Positions 34,316 through 42,944 are shown, numbered from the stretch's first letter. The stretch is 45,846 nt of DNA from MED-G78 sp964343355 (GCA_964343355.1 CAYFJC010000004.1:1-45846), one strand, 5' to 3'. The notes: a model not told the origin generated them from the sequence alone. Program-made: numbers and translations.

Positions 34316-35097
34316 TGATTTCAAGAAGAAGAGAGATTTTAAATTCATTAATTACCTTGTCCACAAAAGAGGTGAGGAGATTTTTAAGGATTTGGGTTCA
34401 AACATTAGTGCCACCAGCTGTAACCATGTCACTTTATTTTGTAATATTTGGTACTTTAATTGGTCCTCGTATAGGCACTATGGATGGGTTTGATTATATT
34501 CAGTTTATGATTCCTGGATTAATTATGTTGTCTGTCATCACCAATTCATATTCAAATGTAACTTCTTCTTTTTACTCTGTTAAGTTTCAAAGATCAATTG
34601 AAGAACTTTTAGTTTCACCTATGCCCAATTGGGCAATCTTATTAGGATTTATTTCAGGCGGCGTTGCTCGCGGCACTCTAATTGGTATTATAGTTTTTTG
34701 TGTTAGTTTGTTTTTTTATCCCACCTTTGAGGTAGCAAATCCAGGACTAACAATACTAGTCCTTCTCTTAACTTCTATACTTTTCTCATTAATGGGATTT
34801 GTTAATGCAGTTTTTGCAGATAGTTTTGATGCTATATCGATAGTTCCAACCTTTATTCTTACCCCTTTAATATATTTAGGAGGAGTATTTTATTCAATCA
34901 ATATGCTTCCTGAAATGTGGAGAAATATCTCTATGGCTAATCCTATGCTTTATGTTGTGAGCTCTTTTAGAGAAGGGATGCTAGGAATTAGTGATGTATC
35001 AATTCCTTTTTCGCTTGGTATGATTTTTGGATTTATAGGGCTGCTTACAGGTTTCTGTCTCTATCTGTTAAATAAAGGTATTGGTATTAGGCAGTGA
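34315..35097 (+). CDS. ABC-2 exporter permease (YadH-like)
   Basis: 260 aa with six hydrophobic segments. Typical ABC-2 features: FIPGLIM-like (QFMIPGLIMLSVITNSYSN), SIEELLVSPMPNW, and a C-terminal PLIYLGGVFYSINMLP with MANPMLYVVSSFREGMLG. Overlaps queF by 4 nt (GTGA). Confidence 0.92.
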   Translation: MISRRREILNSLITLSTKEVRRFLRIWVQTLVPPAVTMSLYFVIFGTLIGPRIGTMDGFDYIQFMIPGLIMLSVITNSYSNVTSSFYSVKFQRSIEELLVSPMPNWAILLGFISGGVARGTLIGIIVFCVSLFFYPTFEVANPGLTILVLLLTSILFSLMGFVNAVFADSFDAISIVPTFILTPLIYLGGVFYSINMLPEMWRNISMANPMLYVVSSFREGMLGISDVSIPFSLGMIFGFIGLLTGFCLYLLNKGIGIRQ

Positions 35098-35843
35098 GCA
35101 GAAAGTATCTAGGGAAACAATCAAATAAGATTTTATCTAAAGATCCATTTTCTATTCTAGACCCGATAGATAGAAGTGTTGAAATTTCAAAATACAACAA
35201 TCTAACCCTTGCTAAACATGGCATTGATATCTGGAATGCTTATGAATTCTCTTATCTTGATAAGGATCTTAAGTCTCGCTTAAATGTTCTTGAAATAACT
35301 ATTCCAAGTAATTCATTTAAAACTGTAGAGTCAAAATCAATGAAATTATATTTAAATTCTTTTTATAACCATTCCTATGTAAGCAAGAAAGATATTCTTA
35401 ATATACTTCGATTAGACCTATCAAAGTTATGTGGCTCTTCCGTTAAAGTCAATTTTAAAAAAGAATTTTCAGATGCTCCGAGTGCTCTTTCATTAATTGA
35501 TGCCAAAACAACCTTTACTAAATCAAATTTGCTATATAAATTTGATGCTTTTAGATCTTTATGTCCGGTAACAAATCAACCCGATTGGGGTGTTATTTAC
35601 ATATCCTCAGGATCAAACATCAACATCCAATGGCTTAATAAATACCTTTCGGCGTTTAAGGAGACTGGTGAATTTCATGAGTTATGTATTGATAAAATAT
35701 TTTCAGCTATAAAAAATGAATTTAATGCATCTAAACTTTCTGTATATGGTCGTTTTATGAGAAGAGGCGGTATTGACATTAATCCACTCCGATCTTCATC
35801 TGCTGTCTCTATTTTTAATAATCATCGTGAATTTGGTCAATAA
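35094..35843 (+). CDS. queF: NADPH-dependent preQ0 reductase (long form)
   Basis: 249 aa from GTG, slightly shorter than E. coli QueF (282). Reduces the nitrile of preQ0 to preQ1 in queuosine synthesis. Catalytic Cys157 and Asp164 lie in CPVTNQPDWG; the substrate/NADPH motif is ESKSMKLYLNSFYNHSY. The duplicated long-form architecture is present (N-terminal LAKHGIDIWNAYEFSYLD). The start overlaps the ABC permease stop, so translation is coupled. Confidence 0.95.
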   Translation: MSRKYLGKQSNKILSKDPFSILDPIDRSVEISKYNNLTLAKHGIDIWNAYEFSYLDKDLKSRLNVLEITIPSNSFKTVESKSMKLYLNSFYNHSYVSKKDILNILRLDLSKLCGSSVKVNFKKEFSDAPSALSLIDAKTTFTKSNLLYKFDAFRSLCPVTNQPDWGVIYISSGSNINIQWLNKYLSAFKETGEFHELCIDKIFSAIKNEFNASKLSVYGRFMRRGGIDINPLRSSSAVSIFNNHREFGQ

Positions 35844-36471
35844 AAATATTTATAAGTTTAATTCTAAAGAAGAGCTAAGCTCTGCTTTATTAAAACTCTT
35901 TAAAAATACTAAAAATAACAGAGTTTCTAATATTATTTTTTCCGGCGGATCTTCACCTACAGATTTTTATAAGCTTTTATCAAATGAACCTATTCAATGG
36001 CCTGATTATCAAATTGTTTTATCAGATGAAAGGAATGTTGAATTATCAAATCCTAAAAGCACAGAAGGTCATATCAAATCTATTATTAATAATCAAAACT
36101 TCAACCATTCTTTTATTAGTTTGCTCGATGAAGACGCTAAAACTAAACTAAATTCAATTGAGGCATATGATTTATCTATTCTTGGTGTAGGAGAAGATGG
36201 TCACTTTGCTTCAATATTTCCTAAGATGTCTAATCTTTTCTCAGCACTTAACGATAATACTGAATTACTTAATGTAAACGATGGATTTCCAGATGTCCCA
36301 AGGATAACCATGAGCTTAAACGAAATAAATAAATCTCAACAAATTATTCTGTTAGTAAAAGGTGAAAATAAATTTAATCTTTTAATTAAAGATAGATCAG
36401 AAGAAGACCTCCTTCCTATAGATTATCTATTTTTAAAAATGACTGAAAAGATTAAAGTCTTTTATCTTTAA
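35827..36471 (+). CDS. pgl: 6-phosphogluconolactonase
   Basis: 214 aa from GTG 35827 (TTG 35833 also possible); no ATG fits the family start. Pgl/DevB motifs: IIFSGGSSPTDFY, VLSDERNV and the hallmark SILGVGEDGHFASIFP. Hydrolyses 6-phosphogluconolactone in the oxidative pentose-phosphate or Entner-Doudoroff route. The usual zwf/edd partners are not adjacent. Overlaps queF by 17 nt. Confidence 0.92.
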   Translation: MNLVNKNIYKFNSKEELSSALLKLFKNTKNNRVSNIIFSGGSSPTDFYKLLSNEPIQWPDYQIVLSDERNVELSNPKSTEGHIKSIINNQNFNHSFISLLDEDAKTKLNSIEAYDLSILGVGEDGHFASIFPKMSNLFSALNDNTELLNVNDGFPDVPRITMSLNEINKSQQIILLVKGENKFNLLIKDRSEEDLLPIDYLFLKMTEKIKVFYL

Positions 36472-36481
36472 TATTTTTTTT
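36451..36481 (+). terminator. Weak rho-independent terminator at the pgl stop
   Basis: ATTAAAG at 36451-36457 pairs with CTTTAAT at 36466-36472 across an 8-nt loop, followed by a run of eight T (36474-36481). The stem has only one G-C pair, so it is weak, but its position before a tRNA promoter is sensible. Confidence 0.5.
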
Positions 36482-36511
36482 ATATTTGTCATATAATGCA
36501 TATCTTTAAAT

Positions 36512-36599
36512 GGAGAGGTGTCTGAGTGGTTTAAGGTGCTTCCTTGGAAAGGAAGTGTAGGGCAACCTACCGTAGGTTCGAATCCTATCCTCTCCGCCA
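36512..36599 (+). tRNA. tRNA-Ser (anticodon GGA)
   Basis: Acceptor stem GGAGAGG (36512-36518) with CCTCTCC (36589-36595), discriminator G, CCA encoded. The anticodon loop TTGGAAA carries GGA at 36546-36548, flanked by CTTCC/GGAAG. The long variable arm (GTAGG/CCTAC region) is diagnostic of serine tRNA. T loop GTTCGAATC is present. A perfect TATAAT at 36492-36497 gives a promoter -10 about 15 nt upstream. Nothing else is recognised in the 114 nt after it. Confidence 0.97.
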
Positions 36600-36713
36600 T
36601 TAATTATGTATGTTTTCTTGGAAAAGAGACTATACTTTATTACATCTATATATTAGTTATATTTATTGGCATCAATATTGCTTTATAGGATATAAACTTT
36701 AAACGGAAAAACT

Positions 36714-37001
36714 ATGTCACTATTTAGAAAACAACTCTCAGAAGCAATCTCACTTGTTTCAAACTTAGAGCAGGATATCAGGATTGCTTCTCTGACGAGT
36801 AGTCAAAAGAAGATTCTTTATTCTGTTCTTCTGAAAAAAAATGATTCTAAAGATTGTAATATTTCTAATGTTATCGAGTACTCAAATCTTTCCAGATCAA
36901 CAGTATTTAAATCTCTTAAGCTTCTTGAAGCTTTGAAGCTTATTGTTCTTCAGCAATCAGAAAATGATAAAAGAGAATTTAACATTGATGTTATTTTATA
37001 A
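36714..37001 (+). CDS. Small winged-helix (MarR-like) DNA-binding protein
   Basis: 95 aa. A helical start, then a winged helix-turn-helix pattern: TSSQKKILYSVLL, NISNVIEYSNLSRSTVFKSLKLLEALKLIVLQ and a wing with the basic NDKREF. Probably a transcription regulator of the MarR/ArsR-like superfamily lacking the usual dimerisation ends. Could be the regulator for the neighbouring genes; no direct evidence. Possible -10 TATAAA at 36691-36696. Confidence 0.65.
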   Translation: MSLFRKQLSEAISLVSNLEQDIRIASLTSSQKKILYSVLLKKNDSKDCNISNVIEYSNLSRSTVFKSLKLLEALKLIVLQQSENDKREFNIDVIL

Positions 37002-37034
37002 AACTATCGAAGTTATTCTATAATTAAATACTCT

Positions 37035-37601
37035 ATGAAGTATTTCTTACAAACCTTCTCATTCACTTTTCTTGCTTATATGACTCTTTGGTTTGTCTGG
37101 GCTAGCTCAATAGGTTTACCTGGAAGTCAATATGATGGCAGCTTAGTTTTTTTACCCCATGCTGCAAGGGTTATATGTACATGTATTTTTGGCCTTTATG
37201 CCATTCCTGCAATTATTCTTGCTGACTTTATTGGATTAGAGTTTTTTACATCAATACCTGATGTTTCGTCATTACCCAGTCTGGGCTTAATAGTATTTAA
37301 AGCTTTCACAGTTTATTTATCGCTACTAGTTCTTAAGTTATTCGGCTTCTCTTTTAATTATGCAAAAGGCCAAGTATTACTTAATAGAACTAATTACAGG
37401 CATATTGGTTTAATTACTATTTTTTCTGCATTTATTAATGGTGTTTTTGGTAATGCTCTTAAGCAAATCTTCCTCATGGTTGATATACCTTTATGGACTA
37501 TTTTTAGATACATAGTAGGAGATGTATTGGGTACGCTAGTAGTTTTCGCTGTATCTGTTTTAGTAATGACAACTTATAAAGATGTTGTTAATAGATTATA
37601 A
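37035..37601 (+). CDS. MASE1-like integral membrane protein
   Basis: 188 aa, with about five hydrophobic segments. SLVFLPHAARVICTCIFGLYAIPAIILADFIG resembles the start of MASE1 sensory domains. The C-terminus (about 150-180) is one more membrane helix, and there is no kinase or cyclase part, so it is a stand-alone membrane unit of unknown function. TATAAT at 37019-37024 is 10 nt before the ATG; no Shine-Dalgarno. Confidence 0.6.
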   Translation: MKYFLQTFSFTFLAYMTLWFVWASSIGLPGSQYDGSLVFLPHAARVICTCIFGLYAIPAIILADFIGLEFFTSIPDVSSLPSLGLIVFKAFTVYLSLLVLKLFGFSFNYAKGQVLLNRTNYRHIGLITIFSAFINGVFGNALKQIFLMVDIPLWTIFRYIVGDVLGTLVVFAVSVLVMTTYKDVVNRL

Positions 37602-37621
37602 AAATCTAAGTTAATAATTGC

Positions 37622-38032
37622 ATGAATCCATTTCATTTAGCGATCCCAGTTTCCGACTTATCTAAAGCAATTTATTTTTATGAAAATACATTGGGCTGCT
37701 CGAAAGGTCGCTCCGATGAGCTCTGGTGTGATTTTGATTTTTATGGACATCAACTGGTGTGTCATCAAGTTCAGCAAACTCAAAGCATAAATACTAATTA
37801 TGTAGATGGAGAAGATGTTCCTGTCCCGCACTTTGGAGTAATTCTTAAGTGGCATGAATTTCAAGAATTAAGTAATTCATTGATAAATAAAAATATAGAC
37901 TTCATCATAGAACCCTCTGTAAGGTTTAAAGGTAAACCGGGTGAACAGGCAATAATGTTTTTCAAAGATCCTAGTGGAAATGCTATTGAGTTTAAGTCAT
38001 TTAAAGATAACAAAGAGATATTTAAAATTTAG
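37622..38032 (+). CDS. VOC-family (glyoxalase/dioxygenase-like) protein
   Basis: 136 aa. Two-module VOC fold: FHLAIPVSDLSKAIYFYENTLGC at the start and MFFKDPSGNAIEFKSF at the end, with candidate metal ligands His5, a middle His (VPHFGVIL) and Glu in the last motif. Substrate unknown. Its stop lies inside the Shine-Dalgarno of the cupin gene. Confidence 0.85.
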   Translation: MNPFHLAIPVSDLSKAIYFYENTLGCSKGRSDELWCDFDFYGHQLVCHQVQQTQSINTNYVDGEDVPVPHFGVILKWHEFQELSNSLINKNIDFIIEPSVRFKGKPGEQAIMFFKDPSGNAIEFKSFKDNKEIFKI

Positions 38033-38043
38033 GAGAAATGAAT

Positions 38044-38574
38044 ATGATCAAACCAAGAAGAATTGTTACAGGTATTGATAATAATGGGGAGTCTGAAATT
38101 AAGATTAATTCCATAATTGAGCCCGATATTATTAATGGAGATAATATCTTTCTTGAGCTATGGAATACAGATGGATTAAGTATAGATAATAAAGATTCCA
38201 CAGACAGATCCTTAGGGCCAGTAATTTTATCTCCACCTAATAAGGGCACTAAAATACGCTATTTCAGTATTGCACCTCAAGATCCTTCGATATCTGCTGA
38301 AGATCTTGAATTAATGTTTGCAGCTGGCTTTAAAGCTATTGGTGCAGAGCACGAAAGGGTAAATACCATTAAACATCCTGGAATGCATATAACTCAAACA
38401 ATTGATTATATTATTCTTATTAAAGGTAGTGCTACTCTGATTTTAGACAAAGAAGAGGTTGATTTAGTTGCCGGTGATATTGTAGTTCAAAGAGGTACAA
38501 ACCACGCCTGGTCTGCATCTGGGGATGAACCAGCTCTTTTTATAGCAGTCCTTATTGACGCAAACTTTGATTAA
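38044..38574 (+). CDS. Cupin-domain protein
   Basis: 176 aa from ATG 38044, preferred over ATG 38038 because AGGAG at 38031-38035 is 8 nt away (only 2 nt from 38038). Single cupin barrel at about 95-170: HPGMHITQTIDYIILIKGSATLIL, then VDLVAGDIVVQRGTNHAWSASG, with the GDxxxxxxGxxHxW second motif. The first motif's metal ligands are poorly kept. Unknown substrate; co-transcribed with the VOC protein. Confidence 0.85.
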   Translation: MIKPRRIVTGIDNNGESEIKINSIIEPDIINGDNIFLELWNTDGLSIDNKDSTDRSLGPVILSPPNKGTKIRYFSIAPQDPSISAEDLELMFAAGFKAIGAEHERVNTIKHPGMHITQTIDYIILIKGSATLILDKEEVDLVAGDIVVQRGTNHAWSASGDEPALFIAVLIDANFD

Positions 38575-38577
38575 TAA

Positions 38578-38606
38578 TTGACTACTGTATATTTATACAG
38601 TATATT
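38578..38606 (+). promoter_or_regulatory. LexA box inside a sigma70 promoter
   Basis: -35 TTGACT (38578-38583), 17-nt spacer, -10 TATATT (38601-38606). The spacer is filled by the palindrome TACTGTATATTTATACAGTA (38583-38602), which differs at one position from the ideal gammaproteobacterial LexA site TACTGTATATATATACAGTA. CTGT and ACAG half-sites are intact with the correct 8-nt gap. This predicts SOS control of the gene at 38614. Confidence 0.9.
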
Positions 38607-38613
38607 GTGTTTT

Positions 38614-38847
38614 ATGAATAACGTAATACACATAAATAAAGCTGATCCGATAATAGAACAATGGAATGGAGCGCTGGATAAAGATGCTGCCTTTAAAACA
38701 ATAGCATTTAAATTCTTTGGCGGAGATTGCAATAAATTAGATTCTTATCTACAAACTTTCGGACAGATAGTTGAAACAATCAAAACTGATATTGATAATA
38801 CTGAGCCCAAAGAAACTCATGAGTATCGTCAGTTAGCAATGTTTTAG
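38614..38847 (+). CDS. SOS-regulated small protein of unknown function
   Basis: 77 aa from ATG 38614 (the TTG at 38578 is the -35 box of its own promoter). I do not recognise the family. It looks helical, with a basic-aromatic turn (FKFFGGDCNKLDSYLQTFGQI) and an acidic C-terminal third. The predicted transcription start falls at about 38613, so the mRNA would be leaderless. SOS genes of this size include cell-division inhibitors and DNA-damage modulators, but there is no sequence evidence for either. The stop overlaps the convergent aldehyde dehydrogenase by 4 nt. Confidence 0.7.
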   Translation: MNNVIHINKADPIIEQWNGALDKDAAFKTIAFKFFGGDCNKLDSYLQTFGQIVETIKTDIDNTEPKETHEYRQLAMF

Positions 38848-40259
38848 ATTATTGCTTTTACTTCAAGATATTCCTCTAATCCGAATAGGCCATGCTCTCG
38901 GCCATTTCCAGATTTTTTAAATCCACCAAATGGTGCAGGTGCAGAACCCCTACCTTTTTTATTTACTATAGTTTGACCAGCTTTAAGTTTTTTGGCTATC
39001 AGTTTTCCTTCACTATCATTTAAGCAGGTTATATAGCTTGATAATCCATAGATTGAATCATTTGCTATGTTAATAGCATCATCTATATCTATATAACTAA
39101 TTATAGAAAGCACAGGGCCAAATATTTCTTCTTGGGCTATAAGAGAACTGTTTTCTACATTTAAAAATATTGTGGGTTTAATAAAATACCCATTTATACA
39201 ATCATTAGGCTTGCCGAGACCACCAGTAATAATTTCATAACCATCATCAATACCAGATTCAATGTATTTTTGAATAGATTCGTATTGTTTTAAGTTTATA
39301 ACAGGGCCTAGATTCGTAGACTCATTGTCGGGATTGCCTGTAACAATTGAGTCAGCATATTCCATCGATATCCTTTTTACTTCACTTACGTCTTCCTCTG
39401 GAATTAATAATCTTGTCGGTGCTGAACACGATTGCCCAGAATTAATAAAGCATTGATCTATAGCATTAGGAATAGCTATTTCAAGATCAACTCCAGGGCA
39501 GATAATATGTGCTGACTTACCACCAAGTTCAAGAGAGACCCTTTTAACAGAAGTTGCAGCTAACTCTTGTATATTTACTCCTGCAAGAGTTGATCCTGTA
39601 AATGAAATCATTTTTATATCGGCATGAGATGATATCAATGGACCAATTTGAGATCCAATGCCGTTTACACAGTTAAAGCACCCCTTAGGCAAAGAAGTCT
39701 TATCGATTATTTCAATAAGGATTCTGCTGCTAAGACCAGAATACTCACTGGGTTTCATGATAATTGGACAACCAGCAGCAATTGCTGAGGATATCTTTGT
39801 TAAGGTTTGGTTTAATGGCCAATTCCATGGAGTTATTAGGGCAACTAGGCCAATTGGCACTTTGACGAGTTGATATTCATCAAAATCTTCTTCGAAAGAA
39901 TAATCCTTTAGAGTCTTTATGGTATTTTGTAGGTGATCTACTCCCATCTGAATATGCGCACTACTTGTTAACTTGATAGGAGCTCCCATCTCTAATGTTA
40001 TTGCATTAGATAACTCTGAACTTCTATCATTAAGACCATTTAATATTTGATGTAATATCTCTATTCTTTGAGATATCTTTAGATTTGCAGCTGTATCTTC
40101 ATTACTAAGCGCTATATCGATAGCATTATTAACCTGCTCTTCATTTGAACAAATTAAAGAACCATAACTGGATTCAGTTGATGGGTTTATAAGTTCAAAA
40201 TTTTTACCCGTTTCGTCATTGCAAAAGAAGCCATTGATGTAAGTGTTAGATATTTTCAT
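38844..40259 (-). CDS. NAD(P)-dependent aldehyde dehydrogenase
   Basis: 471 aa, standard for the family. Catalytic Cys278 in FINSGQSCSAPTR and general base Glu244 in SLELGGKSAH. Also ALITPWNWPLNQTLTKISSAIAAGCPIIMKPSE and EEIFGPVLSII. Oxidises an aldehyde to its acid in the cytoplasm; the substrate is not evident. The 165-nt gap upstream separates it from the divergent receptor. Confidence 0.94.
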   Translation of the reverse strand: MKISNTYINGFFCNDETGKNFELINPSTESSYGSLICSNEEQVNNAIDIALSNEDTAANLKISQRIEILHQILNGLNDRSSELSNAITLEMGAPIKLTSSAHIQMGVDHLQNTIKTLKDYSFEEDFDEYQLVKVPIGLVALITPWNWPLNQTLTKISSAIAAGCPIIMKPSEYSGLSSRILIEIIDKTSLPKGCFNCVNGIGSQIGPLISSHADIKMISFTGSTLAGVNIQELAATSVKRVSLELGGKSAHIICPGVDLEIAIPNAIDQCFINSGQSCSAPTRLLIPEEDVSEVKRISMEYADSIVTGNPDNESTNLGPVINLKQYESIQKYIESGIDDGYEIITGGLGKPNDCINGYFIKPTIFLNVENSSLIAQEEIFGPVLSIISYIDIDDAINIANDSIYGLSSYITCLNDSEGKLIAKKLKAGQTIVNKKGRGSAPAPFGGFKKSGNGREHGLFGLEEYLEVKAII

Positions 40260-40304
40260 ACTTACTATTATTAATCAGACTCAAGTCCAAAGTATAGTTT
40301 TAAT

Positions 40305-40342
40305 TTATGTTTATCCTTATAAACATAACTTATTGTTATAAT
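40305..40342 (+). promoter_or_regulatory. Palindrome and -10 box before the second receptor
   Basis: Perfect 10-bp inverted repeat TTATGTTTAT (40305-40314), spacer CCTT, ATAAACATAA (40319-40328). A perfect TATAAT follows at 40337-40342, with no good -35 hexamer; the palindrome occupies that place. The layout suits an activator or operator. The arm length and 4-nt spacer are like the two sites at 9706 and 17886, but the sequence is different. Confidence 0.5.
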
Positions 40343-40424
40343 ATGATAGATAAAATTCAATTTATATTATTATAGTATTAAGGTATTTTTATAATAATAA
40401 AATGCAAACAAACGGGGAGGTTTT

Positions 40425-42944
40425 ATGCATATTTCATCTAGATTTTCATTATTAACAATTTTTACTTTTCTGCCATTAATAATCTTGGCTCAAGAGGATA
40501 CACAAACCATTAATAATGGTGTGACAGACGTAGAAGAAATTGTTGTTACAGCTACATCTCGAGAATCATCGTTACTGGATGTTCCTTACAATATATCAAC
40601 AATATCGGGTTCTGACTTAGAAGAAAGAGGAATCCAGGATGCCACTGAACTCTTAAGAAATTTTGCAGGGATCAGTACAATTGATAGAGGTTATAGAAAT
40701 GCTGGAACAACGAATAGCGCAAGAATAAGAGGTTTAAATGTAGATTCATCAGCGCTTCAGGATTATCCAGTTAGCTCAGTTGCTTCAGTTTCTACCTATG
40801 TTGATAAAACTCCTGTTTTTGCAAATTTTCTCTTAAAAGATTTAAAGAGAGTAGAGGTTTTAAGAGGTCCTCAAGGGACTTTATATGGCTCAGGAGCATT
40901 AGGTGGAACCATTAGATATATAACCAATGATCCTATTATTGGTGAAATGGCTGGAAGTGTTAACGTAACTACTTCTGATGTAACAGGTTCAAACTCATTA
41001 GGAACTGCTATTGATCTAGTTTTAAATGTTCCTATAGCTGAATTAAATTTTACAAATTTCTCATTAAATATGGCTTATAGAGTTGCATATTCATATGCTG
41101 ATTACCCAGGAATAACCGATTACGTTAATGTCTTTAGGGTATCAGATATTCCAGGTTTTGATTCTTGGTTCGGACCAGTTGATCCTTCTTATGGAGTTCC
41201 AACTCCCAAAGAAGGTACAGGTTTCCCAGATTTTATAACTTCACCTCCTTCTATAAAAACAGTTCAAGATGCAGATACTGTAGGTATTAATTTTTTAAGA
41301 CATAAATTCTTATTTGATATTAATGAGAATATTGAGCTAATGGTTACAGCCACTACTCAGGAAGATGAAGTAGGTGGAAGAAGACAATCTTCTACCGGAA
41401 CTAAATATATTTTAAATGAGAACTGTACAACTTTGCTGGATCCAAATTGCTATTCAACTGGTAAATATGGCAAATTTGAAAATGGTGCACTTATGCTAGA
41501 ACCCTCTGAAAGAGAGGTAGAGGTCTACGCATCTGAATTAACTTATGATGCTAGTAATTATGACTTAATAGTTTCATATTCAACCTATGAAAAATCAGGT
41601 TCAAGCATTACAGATAATACTGGTTACTTTGCTGGTGCAGGAGTTTTCACATCTGCTTTAGCTGGTTACTACAATCAAACAGCAGGCGGTATTTGGTCAA
41701 CTCCAGCAAGACCATACTCACCAGCTCATAGGCAATATACGGATACAGCAGATACCCTTGAGATTAAATTAGTTTCAGAAGCATCTGATACATTTGATTA
41801 TATTCTTGGTTATTTCAATCAAACTGAAGAAATGTCTAGATCACAACAAACCTATATAAAGGGTGTAAATGCATGGAAGGGCTATTACTGGGGTGTTGAT
41901 TACGTTATAGATCCAAATGAACAAGATTTTGACTATAACGTTTCTGAGTCAATAGACCACGAGGCATTTTATGGTGAATTTACATTTCATCTAGCTGATG
42001 AATATGACTTAACCTTAGGTTTCAGAGATTTTACTTCTAATGCTGATGCTAATATGAATATGGCTTTCAAGCTATACAATATAGGACCTGCTATAGACTC
42101 ATCATCGAACAGTGACTCAGACACATTGCTAAAGGCCAATCTGTCTTATAAGCCTGCTGATAATGTAACTTATTTTGCAACTATGTCTGAAGGCTTTAGA
42201 AGAGGTGGAGTTAATGCAGTCCCAACAGAGGGTACATTTGTTGAAGAAGCAGGATGGGTACCGTTTCAATCAGATACTGTAACTAACCTTGAAATAGGTG
42301 TTAAAGGTTTTGTTGGAGACACTTACTACAATATGAGTCTTTATAATATTACCTGGGATAATCCTCAATTAAATACATCCACACCAATTTATGGATACTA
42401 TGCAGTAATCAATGGGCAAGAAGCAGAAACTAAAGGTATGGATATTGAAGTACAAGGTAAAGTTGGCTCTTTAGATTGGAATATTGGCTATGCTTATAAT
42501 GATACAAATCTAACCGAAGATTTATACACGCCAGCTTCAACACCAGTTTTATATGCCAGCAAGGGAGCTAAATTACCTGGAAGTCCTGAGCATATGATTA
42601 ACATAGGTTTAGCTTATACACATTACTTTAAATCAGGCATAGGTGTAGCTCAGCGCATGGATTATTATTCACAATCTGATACTAGGAATTATATTGGAGA
42701 TAATTCACAGTATGATGCCAAATTTGATGGCTTTAGAATCATCAATATGTCATCTACCTTTTTTCAAGATAATACTTATTTATCTATCTTCGTAAAAAAT
42801 ATTGGTAATGTGAGAGGTGTTACAGGAGCATTCTTAAACCCTGCGTTCGGACCATCTCCATCTCAAGGATTCTACGGAAGCAATAATAGAGAATTTTTTG
42901 CTTTACCTAGAACTGTTGGAATTTCTCTAAATAGAACTTTCTAA
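40425..42944 (+). CDS. TonB-dependent outer-membrane receptor
   Basis: 839 aa. Signal peptide (about 1-22, ending IILA), TonB box EEIVVTA (about 38-44), plug domain with SRESSLLDVPYNISTISGSDLEERG and VEVLRGPQGTLYGSGALGGTIRYIT, and a beta-barrel ending in Phe (LNRTF). GGGGAGG at 40414-40420 is the best Shine-Dalgarno in the window. It heads a run with a serine hydrolase, an MFS permease and a nitrilase-like gene, suggesting import and processing of one substrate class. Confidence 0.95.
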   Translation: MHISSRFSLLTIFTFLPLIILAQEDTQTINNGVTDVEEIVVTATSRESSLLDVPYNISTISGSDLEERGIQDATELLRNFAGISTIDRGYRNAGTTNSARIRGLNVDSSALQDYPVSSVASVSTYVDKTPVFANFLLKDLKRVEVLRGPQGTLYGSGALGGTIRYITNDPIIGEMAGSVNVTTSDVTGSNSLGTAIDLVLNVPIAELNFTNFSLNMAYRVAYSYADYPGITDYVNVFRVSDIPGFDSWFGPVDPSYGVPTPKEGTGFPDFITSPPSIKTVQDADTVGINFLRHKFLFDINENIELMVTATTQEDEVGGRRQSSTGTKYILNENCTTLLDPNCYSTGKYGKFENGALMLEPSEREVEVYASELTYDASNYDLIVSYSTYEKSGSSITDNTGYFAGAGVFTSALAGYYNQTAGGIWSTPARPYSPAHRQYTDTADTLEIKLVSEASDTFDYILGYFNQTEEMSRSQQTYIKGVNAWKGYYWGVDYVIDPNEQDFDYNVSESIDHEAFYGEFTFHLADEYDLTLGFRDFTSNADANMNMAFKLYNIGPAIDSSSNSDSDTLLKANLSYKPADNVTYFATMSEGFRRGGVNAVPTEGTFVEEAGWVPFQSDTVTNLEIGVKGFVGDTYYNMSLYNITWDNPQLNTSTPIYGYYAVINGQEAETKGMDIEVQGKVGSLDWNIGYAYNDTNLTEDLYTPASTPVLYASKGAKLPGSPEHMINIGLAYTHYFKSGIGVAQRMDYYSQSDTRNYIGDNSQYDAKFDGFRIINMSSTFFQDNTYLSIFVKNIGNVRGVTGAFLNPAFGPSPSQGFYGSNNREFFALPRTVGISLNRTF

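Noticed and set aside
36600..36713. Integration site or mobile element after the tRNA-Ser gene
   Set aside because: No integrase, no repeat of the tRNA 3' end and no foreign-looking genes downstream.
38578..38613. TTG 38578 as the start of the SOS protein (89 aa)
   Set aside because: That TTG is the -35 box of the promoter and the added residues would overlap the LexA site.
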